Assembly: GCF_003369915.1 (NCBI RefSeq)
Contig: NC_046675.1
Coordinates: 20,894,001 to 20,958,000, forward strand
DNA length: 64,000 nucleotides
Reading direction: 5' to 3'
Source of the DNA: Drosophila miranda
Lineage: Eukaryota > Arthropoda > Insecta > Diptera > Drosophilidae
Position numbers and translations under genes: made by a program. The notes under the pieces were generated by a model that ran no database searches, was not told the DNA's origin, and saw only the letters and a program-made list of their open reading frames with translations. This document shows, one piece after another, positions 12,733 through 20,160 of the stretch; positions within the stretch are counted from its first letter, which is position 1; every line of letters starts with the position of its first letter.

Positions 12733-12957
12733 ACAAAATTTGGTTGCTCATATAGGCTCTGAGAACTAGGCGTCAAACAAGACCGCCAGACAGATTGACA
12801 GACACGGCTATATCGACTCGGCTATGGAAGCTGATCAAGAATATATACTTTATGGAATCAGAACGCTTTCTTACGGGCGTCACACACATCCACTTTCCCC
12901 ACAAATCTAATATACTATACTCTACACATACTCTTTTTAGGTAACGGGTATAAAAAA
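12733..12957 (+). mobile_element. DINE-1/mini-me (SGM)-like element, 3' fragment
   Basis: It shares, in order, the blocks seen in the larger copies downstream: 'aatttggttgctc', 'ctctgagaactagg', a degenerate GACA/AGAC tract, 'atcgactcggctat', 'gctgatcaagaatatatac', 'tttatgg', a 'cacacatccacttt' block and a terminal 'gtaacgggtataaaa' at about 12941-12955. This ending and the (GTCY)n proto-microsatellite are typical of the non-autonomous Helitron-like DINE-1/mini-me group in Drosophila (family knowledge). It is 5' truncated and the most diverged of the plus-strand copies here. Confidence 0.7.
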
Positions 12958-13619
12958 CAGAGTAGTGTCTTAATGTTTATTGCCAAAAGTAGAGAACAAA
13001 TAAGGCAACGATTCTCGATGGATGAAAATCTAGTCGAAGCGTTCGTCAAAGCTGGACTCAGATCATCCTGTCATAAGAACCCATTATAATGTGCATAGAC
13101 TCTCTTTCCGCTTCGCTTAAAAGAAGTATCTGCAAATGCATAAGCTTGGTTTTATAGTTTTTCTTTTACTAAAAATATGTACCAATCCATTGCGTTGATC
13201 TTGTCATATTTTCCGTGCCATATCGTTCTCGATTTGAAATTTTGGAAATATTTTTTGTGTACACGTCTCCATTTGAGGAAGTTTGGGTTATTTCAATGGT
13301 TACCACATTGTGTATTGCATCATCATTGTCATTGTGTCAGATGGATAATACTGTCAGATGTTCCACCTTCCGGATAGCTTTTTAGAGTGTAGTGATATTT
13401 ACGCATACAGCCACGGAATAGGAACTATCAATCGGAATGATGAAGTTTGGATTATTTCACAGGTAAGAACATAAGCTCATGTAACGAATAGTCATTCGAG
13501 TGTCAGATGTATACAAAATATCCGAGTAGTCCGAGTAGTCCTGGTTGACTTAAGAGTTTGAAAATTTGTTTCCATAAAGCCAGGGAGCAGGAGCAAGTTT
13601 TTGTTTGATATAGAACCTT
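12958..13619. other. Intergenic DNA with an imperfect tandem duplication
   Basis: Two related segments, roughly 13200-13345 and 13346-13520, share 'ga(g/t)gaagtttgg(g/a)ttatttca' (near 13275 and 13439) and 'tgtcagatg' blocks. Neither has an uninterrupted coding frame. They could be a decayed repeat or a decayed pseudogene; I cannot name a family. Confidence 0.35.
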
Positions 13620-14248
13620 TTACATTTCCCTCCCACATAGGGCCAATGGGGAAAATATTTGCTGCACAAAATAGATGAAGATCACAGGAAATAAGCCAAA
13701 ATGTTGGAGTTTTGTTGCGCCTCCTTTTCTCCCTTTTCTCTTTTTTCTACTGTGCTCTTCTACTTCATGGCACGGACACCCCATTGGATCTGATTCTGTG
13801 TTCCAATTCCATTTGGCACATACAGAGCAAGGGTTTCTTTTATAGGCTTTGCTTCTTAGTTGCTGACAACCCGTCTGAGGTGTCCAGAAGCAACACATTT
13901 GGCTAATTGCCTCTGAAATTGTAAAAAATAAACTGGTTACCCTATAGGTTACAATAGCAGTAGAAATAATCGAATTCGCATACTTTTGTTGATAAAATAA
14001 TAATGTTGGGGTATGCACTCCGCCAAGGAATCCAAGCCTTTCGATAAATTGCCGTCATGACTGTAATGAAACTCCATCCTGTCATTCTGTGAGGGACAAA
14101 AAGAGCCAGTCGTTTCGATTCTGCAATCCTGTTGAGCGTCACATTGTCCACATTCCATTGACCTTAAATACTCCGGTATAAGATCCTTCTGGCCATTGGC
14201 CACTGCTGCGATGAACGCGAAAATTAGGTAAAAGAAGAGCCCGGACAT
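13620..14248 (-). CDS. Small secreted Cys-rich protein, paralogue A of three
   Basis: Two exons, 14248-13984 and 13912-13620, separated by a 71-nt GT-AG intron (13983-13913), give 185 aa. The start is the ATG that begins MSGLFFYLIFAF, homologous to the start of paralogue B. The open frame upstream of it is not conserved. A hydrophobic signal peptide (about 1-19, ending in AVANG) precedes a Cys-rich body: CxxC (MECGQC), two further Cys in exon 1 before a fifth, then CCFW, GCQQ, CSVC and GCPC in exon 2. Unlike B and C, the region after GCPC is basic (RKKRKGRKGG) and ends in a different hydrophobic stretch, so this copy's tail has diverged or been replaced. The intron interrupts a Lys codon in phase 1, exactly as in B. 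The family is not recognised, and function is unknown beyond being secreted or membrane-anchored. Confidence 0.68.
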
Positions 14249-14381
14249 TTTTGCTGTGTGTAATATATTTGAAACTTTCGTTGAATGAAATATCTGATAT
14301 GTCGTCGAAATGAGCTTCTGCGTGTTTACTGAAGCCAATAACGTGGCCACCTTTGTTGTCAGGCTGAGGCTAAACGAGGTG

Positions 14382-15466
14382 GAACGTTGTGAGTTGCTGC
14401 GGACACCGCAACTCTACAGTTATACCCGATACTAAGTCAGTATGGCTCTCCTCCGGCAGACGCCGCTAATATTGAACCACACGACAAAGAGTGCGTGCGA
14501 GAGAGACAGAAAATCAGTCTGAGCGTGACGTCGGGCGCTGCGTAGCCACTGAAAATTGATTTCTTGCTTTTGGCTACAAAAAAGATCCGATCTGATCCAG
14601 ATTCAGCAATCTGATAGATATGGTCATTATCTATGATTCTGCGTTTTTAGTTTTCTCGAATGTTCAATATTGTGGATGCAACAGATTTTCGTCTTTTGTG
14701 AGGGCGGAAGGGGGTGGGGCGAAATTCTGAGATATACGTTTTATAGTGAGATTTAACAGAAGTGCGGATACCAAATTTGGTTACTCTAGCCTTAATAGTC
14801 TCTGAGATTTGTGGATGCCCCAGATTTTCGTCCTTTGCGGGGGCGGAAGGGGGTGTGGCGAAATTTGGACACGAAACGGTCAAGGTCCGATATCACAGGA
14901 GTGTGGATACCAAATTTGGTTGCTCTGGCTCTTATAGGTTCTGAGATCCTTGAACTCATATTTTGCAATTGACAAAACCGACCATGAAACCTGTGTGTTA
15001 GAGAGAGACAGAGCGAGAAAGAATGAAATTGTTTTCTTGATTCTGGCTATAATCATTATACGATCTGGTTCAGATTTTGCACTGTAGAAGATATGGTCAT
15101 CCTCACTGATTCTGGTTTTATCGTATCTTTAAAAATGTGGATGCCACAGATTTTCGTCCTTTGTGGGGGCGGAAGTGGGCGGGGCGAAGTTTTGAAATAT
15201 TTTTGTAGCAGTGACATATCACAGAAGTCTGGATCCAAAACATCGTTGCTCTAGCTCTTATAGTCTTTGAGCACTATGAAGGGGACGGACGGACGGACGG
15301 ACGGACGGACAGACAGACAGGGCTCAATCGACTCGGCTATTGATGCTGATCAAGAATATTTATACTTTATGGGGTCGGAAACGATTCCTTCTGGACGTTA
15401 CACACATCCACTTTTACCACAAATCTAATATACCCCAATACTCATTTTGAGTAACGGGTATAAAAA
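14382..15466 (+). mobile_element. DINE-1/mini-me (SGM)-like element, longest copy
   Basis: It begins at a block shared with the copy at 58552 (gaacgttgtgagttgctgc). A short inverted repeat near the 5' end pairs gagttgc (14391-14397) with gcaactc (14408-14414) over a 10-nt loop, which is also conserved at 58561-58584. Internally, a module of about 100-150 bp containing 'gtggatgc..cagattttcgtc..ggggcggaagggggtg' is repeated three times (near 14668, 14810 and 15139). A (GGAC)7 plus AGAC tract follows (15283-15320), then the core 'aatcgactcggctattgatg' and 'tgctgatcaagaatatt', and the end 'gagtaacgggtataaaa'. No transposase is encoded. It lies in the spacer that separated tandem paralogues A and B. 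Confidence 0.75.
15283..15320. repeat. (GGAC)7 microsatellite inside repeat element
   Basis: Seven perfect GGAC units (15283-15310) followed by AGAC AGAC AG. It corresponds to the (GTCY)n proto-microsatellite of mini-me elements. The second copy has 14 units. Confidence 0.9.
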
Positions 15467-16175
15467 TGTATGTCATTCGTGGAAAAATGTGATTCAAGAG
15501 GCACATTCGAAGGAGAGGCAGTCCTTATCCCGGGAATAGCGATTTTTCCAATCCAAGAAGCTTCAGCTTCCCCTTCGATTGGCCTTGGCGATGACAATCA
15601 ATATATCGATAGGCCAATCGTTGCGGAGTCTCTGGAAATTCTGTCAGTCTGGATCTTTGGGGCCCCGTTGGCAGTGAACAGGCTTATTTATTAATAATTT
15701 CTTTCGATATTCGTGTACGAAAATATTTGAACAGATATAAACGCTAAACAGGGAACTAAAGTGGAATGCAAAAACAAACAAACAAAAAAAAACGTTAAAC
15801 AGTAAATACAAATTTGGACAGAAACTACGATTGTGGGAAAGAATTGGCGTGGGAACAGATGAATGGGGAATTGGTGATATTTTAAGTCGACCCCGAGGGT
15901 TAGGTTGGGTTGGCTAAGGCGTTCGTGATTTAGCTTAAACTAACATTTTGCCTTAGAATGATAGTCCGCTGGTAAGTTGTGGAGATGGTGAACATAATCC
16001 AACAATTAAACAAACATCTTCTCCAGCATTTTTCTAAGTTTTTCTTGGGCATAGCGTATCTTTTGATATAAATCTTTGGACACACCGTTCTCCACGATGG
16101 TCGAGAAGCGATATGGTCGAGAAGCTTGTGTCGTAAATACTACAAAAATTGTAAAAGTTTCTTGTGTTTTACAAA
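15467..16175. other. Unique DNA between two repeat copies, 5' of the RING gene
   Basis: The sequence is open on both strands at about 15470-15694 (a 74-codon plus-strand frame from an ATG), but neither strand shows a known motif. A 'gggttaggttgggttggcta' block occurs near 15897. It presumably contains the promoter and 5' UTR of the RING gene at 16176, since no upstream exon is evident. Confidence 0.35.
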
Positions 16176-16604
16176 ATGGAAAATACGAAAAGCAAGATAT
16201 CGTTCCCATCGAACGAAACAATGCGCAAACTAACTACTACAGTAGTGAGATTCAGAGAAGCATCGACTGGCGGAGTGGCAACCACACAGGTATCGACTGG
16301 CGGACAACCCTTGATTCAGCTACTGGGCAAATCCACTCAACCCGATACTGAAGACGACGATCAAGCTGGACCATCGGCTGCCAAGCGTCAGAAGACCAAT
16401 GAAGAGAATACAGAGAAGCTGTCCTACCCTTTCTGCAGCGTGTGTCGAAAGAAGTTCACCGATGGTTGCGCCATGGCCCCAGCATGTAGCCATATCCTTT
16501 GCGAGTCGTGCCTATCGTGGTTGACGGCGACCATTCAAAGCCCCCGCTGCCCCACATGCAATCGGGAGCTGCGCAAAGCATTTCGGCGCCTTTATTTCGC
16601 CTGA
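16176..16604 (+). CDS. Small C3HC4 RING-finger protein, RNF4-like C-terminus
   Basis: A single-exon gene of 142 aa starting at ATG 16176 in good context (acaaaATGG) and ending TGA 16602-16604. Residues 1-80 are polar, with an acidic patch (about 57-62) and a basic patch (KRQK, 70-73). The C-terminal RING has Cys87, Cys90, Cys104, His106, Cys109, Cys112, Cys125 and Cys128, spaced C-x2-C-x13-C-x-H-x2-C-x2-C-x12-C-x2-C: a complete C3HC4 zinc site. The protein stops 14 residues after the last Cys with a basic/aromatic end (FRRLYFA). This resembles RNF4-type ligases, whose last aromatic residues help activate the E2-ubiquitin. An E3 ubiquitin-ligase role is inferred from the domain. ATTAAA at 16675-16680 may be the poly(A) signal. 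Direct copies of a repeat element flank the gene, and the lack of introns allows a retrocopy or captured origin. Confidence 0.72.
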   Translation: MENTKSKISFPSNETMRKLTTTVVRFREASTGGVATTQVSTGGQPLIQLLGKSTQPDTEDDDQAGPSAAKRQKTNEENTEKLSYPFCSVCRKKFTDGCAMAPACSHILCESCLSWLTATIQSPRCPTCNRELRKAFRRLYFA

Positions 16605-16895
16605 GATGTGGACAAACTGCGACAGAAAACGAAAAGCGACCTAAATATATCAAGGGGAAACTGAATCTTCTTCAATTAAAAGGGAACGCCATTATATTAT
16701 AGAGTTTTACTGGATTGTAGATGGGTGGATCAACCACTTGGGCTCCAAATGAGGTAGTTTGAGAGCATCTAATGGATGGTTTTCCAATTTTCCAACCGAT
16801 ACCAATGCAGCAAAGATCTTTGTGGGCGATTGAGGAATTGTATTCGAAAGCGATCAATCGCTGAATTGCGCTCAAGGCTATCTGGAAGGAATCTG
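16605..16895. other. 3' flank of the RING gene
   Basis: It contains the presumed 3' UTR (ATTAAA 16675-16680). A minus-strand frame over 16672-16875 is open and compositionally coding-like, but it has no recognisable motif and no clear start, so it is not called. Confidence 0.35.
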
Positions 16896-17761
16896 GATCT
16901 GATCCAGATTCAGCAATCTGATAGATATGGTCATTATCTATGATTCTGCGTTTTTAGTTTTCTCGAATGTGCAATATTGTGGATGCAACAGATTTTCGTC
17001 CTTTGTGGGGGCGGAAGGGGGTGGGGCAAAATCCTGAGATATACGTTTTATAGTGAGATCTAACAGAAGTGCGGATACCAAATTTGGTTACTCTAGCCTT
17101 AATAGTCTCTGAGATTTGTGGATGCCCCAGATTTTCGTCCTTTGCGGGGGCGGAAGGGGGTGTGGCGAAATTTGGACACGAAACGGTCAAGGTCCGATAT
17201 CACAGGAGTGTGGATACCAAATTTGGTTGCTCTGGCTCTTATAGGTTCTGAGATCGAGATCGAGAAAGAATGAAATTGTTTTCTTGATTCTGGCTATAAT
17301 CATTATACGATCTGCTTCAGATTTTGCACTGTAGAAGATATGGTCATGCTCACCGATTCTGCGTTTTTGGTTTTATCTTATCTTTAAAAATGTGGATGCC
17401 ACAGATTTTCGTCCTTTGTGGGGGCGGAAGTGGGCGGGGCGAAGTTTTGAAATATTTTTGTAGCAGTGACATATCACAGAAGTCTGGATCCAAAACATCG
17501 TTGCTCTAGCTCTTATAGTCATTGAGCACTAGGCGCTGAAGGGGACGGACGGACGGACGGACGGACGGACGGACGGACGGACGGACGGACGGACGGACAG
17601 ACGGACAGACAGACAGGGCTCAATCGACTCGGCTATTGATGCTGATCAAGAATATATATACTTTATGGGGTCGGAAACGATTCCTTCTGGACGTTACACA
17701 CTTCCACTTTTACCACAAATCTAATATACCCCAATACTCATTTTGAGTATCGGGTATAAAA
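16896..17761 (+). mobile_element. DINE-1/mini-me (SGM)-like element, second near-identical copy
   Basis: Aligns almost base for base with about 14588-15466, in the same orientation, but lacks the 5' end (the inverted repeat is absent). It also has an internal deletion: the stretch between 'aggttctgagat' and 'cgagaaagaatg' (14931-15020 in copy one) is nearly absent here. It ends 'gagtatcgggtataaaa'. Copies one and two bracket the RING gene as direct repeats about 1.4 kb apart. Confidence 0.75.
17543..17616. repeat. (GGAC)14 microsatellite inside repeat element
   Basis: Fourteen perfect GGAC units (17543-17598) followed by mixed AGAC/GGAC units. It is exactly twice as many perfect units as in the homologous tract at 15283-15310. 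Confidence 0.9.
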
Positions 17762-18051
17762 AGAACCTGACACTTTGTTCTGGTTTTTGCCATACGTCGA
17801 TTATGGGGTAAGGTTAGGTTGAGGCGATAGTGGGAGAGAAGGGCGAACCAGAGACGAAGATGAGAAAATCAAAGGGTCGGCCAGCGCCATCTTAAGAATG
17901 CTTGACATTTTTATATGAATGCTGGGAGAATGGAGCACAACGTAAACTCATGGAAATGAGCGTGTAAGCGTATGCTTGGATCTCCCTCCATTTTATTGCA
18001 ACTGTATAGAGGCACGCAGTGCCTACATATATAGTAAAATTCTTTTAAAAT
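17762..18051. other. Spacer related to 18690-18900, part of the duplicated gene unit
   Basis: Blocks such as 'gagaaaatcaaagg', 'ccagcgccatct' and 'gggagaatggagcacaa', and 'atggaaat' followed by 'gcttgg', recur in the same order in the spacer between paralogues B and C. This shows that the tandem duplication copied intergenic DNA as well as the gene. Confidence 0.55.
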
Positions 18052-18606
18052 TCATTTAATTATATATATATAATCGCTTAGAATCGTACACATAAGAACG
18101 ATAATGAAAGAGTTGCAGTTACAAAGTTTTCCTCCACCGCAACTCGGCCCACATGGACAACCATCTTCCCCGTATGAGGTACATGCAGAGCAATGCGGTT
18201 TTTTTGAATAGCCTTTATTTAGTAGTTGCTGACAACCCATCTTAGGTGTCCAGAAGCAGCACATTTGGCTGATTTCTTCTGAAATTGTACAAAATAAAAT
18301 GGTTACCCTATACAGAAGCAGTAGAAATGATCGAACTCGCATACTTTTGTTATAAAAATAATAATGTGGAGCCACGCATTTCGTCAAGTGTTCCAAGCCC
18401 TTCGATATATTGCCGTCCTGATTGTATTGAATCTCAATTCTGTCGAACTGGTCCGGACAAAAATATCCAGAAGTCTCGATCTGGCAGTGATCTTGAGATT
18501 CACAATCGCCACATGTCATTTTTTGTAAATACTCCGGAGTAGTCTTCGCTCCATTGGCCGTTGTGGAGGTGAACCTGAAAATTAGGTAAAAGAGGAGCGC
18601 GGACAT
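18052..18606 (-). CDS. Small secreted Cys-rich protein, paralogue B of three
   Basis: Exons 18606-18345 and 18278-18052 with a 66-nt GT-AG intron (18344-18279) give 162 aa. The signal peptide spans about residues 1-19 (MSALLFYLIFRF...ANG). The body has Cys32, 35, 41, 50 and 77 in exon 1, then CC (94-95) FW, GCQQ (Cys103), CSAC, GCPCGPSC and a CNC shortly before a hydrophobic C-terminus of about 12 residues (FIIVLMCTIL), which suggests membrane association or a GPI signal. The intron breaks a Lys codon in phase 1. It is stop-free and a multiple of three, so unspliced RNA would encode a 184-aa form with an inserted hydrophobic stretch. The splice form is preferred because A and C have introns of other lengths at the same site. 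The family is not recognised. Confidence 0.72.
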   Translation of the reverse strand: MSALLFYLIFRFTSTTANGAKTTPEYLQKMTCGDCESQDHCQIETSGYFCPDQFDRIEIQYNQDGNISKGLEHLTKCVAPHYYFYNKSMRVRSFLLLLYRVTILFCTISEEISQMCCFWTPKMGCQQLLNKGYSKKPHCSACTSYGEDGCPCGPSCGGGKLCNCNSFIIVLMCTILSDYIYIIK

Positions 18607-18987
18607 TTTTGTTATGTGTATTATATAAGGCAACATTTCGTTGGGTGATATATGTTGTCAGGCTGGTGCTGACAAGCCAAGTAAGTCCCAGAATATACGA
18701 TTTACACAGCCGATGCCGAAAACCCGGAGGACAAGGTTGAGAAAATCAAAGGAGAGTCCAGCAACATCTGAAGTATTCAGCAGCTAACTTCAGAGATGCA
18801 TTTGGATGCTTTGAAAGTGGAGCACAAGGTGGAAAATCAATGTAAATTTATGGAAATACAAGTGTTGCTTGGCTCTAATTATTGAACTTGATATTAGAGG
18901 CAGATACTTGGGGCTAACTCAGCCATTAAAACAGGTCCTAAAAATGTATCTTCTTACAATGCCTATCTGTTAAAATGAATTAATTTA
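18607..18987. other. Spacer between paralogues B and C
   Basis: It contains the promoter-proximal region of B and the 3' flank of C. Its 18690-18900 part is paralogous to 17800-18010. No coding frame is supported. Confidence 0.5.
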
Positions 18988-19559
18988 TTATATATTACCA
19001 TACAATATCGTACACATCATAAAAAGAATAATAATGAAAACGATGCATTCAAGCGGATTTTCTGCACCGTTTTTTCCCTGTGGCCCACATGGACAGCCCA
19101 TTGGATTAAGATCCAGAAAAGAGCCTCTTTCATGGTAGGTAGCACAATCAGAGCAAGGCTTTGTGCGCATCTTGTTTTTGACTTGCTGGCATCCCATTTC
19201 TTGTGTCCAAAAACAGCAGGCCGCCGAAATTCCCTCTGAGCTTATTTCAGCAGATCATTAATAAGCACATATATGGAGGTAATTCAGGAAAACTTACCTT
19301 CAATAAAAAAGAAATGATCAGGGCCCATGCAATTCCTCAGATGTAGCAATTCCGCCTCGACTTCTTGCCGGGCATCGAGCTTGTCACTGTCGTCGTGCTC
19401 ACGGCAGTAATACCCAGAAGATACGATTTTGCATTCCTGGTTTACCTTCTCGCAGTCACCACATTCCATCGTTTCCAAATAATCGGTTCGGTTTGGTGTT
19501 AAAGTATGTGTAGTAACAACTATGGTGGTTGCGAGTATAAGGAAAATTATTGGATGCAT
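18988..19559 (-). CDS. Small secreted Cys-rich protein, paralogue C of three
   Basis: Exons 19559-19298 and 19235-18988 with a 62-nt GT-AG intron (19297-19236, donor gtaagt) give 169 aa. The start MHPIIFLILATT opens a clear signal peptide (about 1-18). Family Cys are kept: MECGDC, two Cys ahead of the RNCMGP motif, then ACCFW, GCQQ, CSDC and GCPCGP. The C-terminus after ENPLEC is a strongly hydrophobic run (IVFIIILFMMCTIL) with a four-residue tail, as expected for a tail anchor or GPI attachment signal. The intron phase (1) and position equal those in A and B. This is the most diverged of the three in exon 1, including an acidic insert (HDDSDKLDARQEVEAE). Confidence 0.7.
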
Positions 19560-20160
19560 TTTTATTGGCTATAAAAATGTGACGTATGACATTTGTTAAA
19601 TTCAAGGCCTTCTCAGTTTTGTTTTTTTGTTTAAAATATAAAAAAACTGATTTTTACAAAGTTTTGTTTTAGTGATTTTAGCAGGTATATGAATACTACG
19701 CTCCGAGCAATTGGAAGGCACAAATATTCAATATTCCGCTCATCCGCATCAGCATCTGGAATTAAAAAACCAATACCAAAATTGACTAGCGCTGACTCTG
19801 ACTCAAATCTGTTCCTGAAAAACATTCGCATATATAATCCATGCTTCCAAATGACATGGCTTTCCGGGTCAGCTAGTAAATATATAGGATTTTGCTTGAA
19901 TTTGGTTGGAATTGCGTTCGATTGTTCGCTAAGAGCCTTTATTTTCTTTGAATATATTTACTGCCTCAAATACTCGTTCGCCTATCCGAGCACTCTTTTT
20001 TTTGTGTAAATCTATTAGTTCTCTAGGCCTTATGCAATTTCCAATTCAACTGGCCGGAACCTTCTGGGGGAAATATTTTTTATTGACGTGACAATTTTAC
20101 ATTTTCGTTAAAACTTGGAAGTGAAGGCGTGTGGGGTTGGAGGGCTATTTATATTTCGGT
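19560..20160. other. Intergenic DNA 5' of paralogue C
   Basis: AT-rich with opposing open frames at 19631-20009. Near 19845-19890 the minus strand reads 'tagctgacccgg', a string also found at the ends of some insect repeats, so part of it may be a decayed transposon. On the minus strand AATAAA lies at 20084-20079, which could serve the candidate gene ending at 20161. Confidence 0.35.

Noticed and set aside
14249..14350. 34-residue N-terminal extension of paralogue A
   Set aside because: It would bury the signal peptide and is not conserved in paralogue B, which also starts at MS-LFFYLIF-type sequence.
15470..15694. 74-codon plus frame next to the repeat end
   Set aside because: The minus strand is equally open and there is no homology. 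It starts within 4 bases of the repeat end, so chance or 5' flank of the RING gene is more likely.
16164..16175. Upstream start for the RING protein
   Set aside because: The codon at 16164 is GTG. The ATG at 16176 has a good context.
19689..20009. 106-codon plus frame opposite a 66-codon minus frame
   Set aside because: Neither has a motif, and part of the region looks like decayed repeat DNA.
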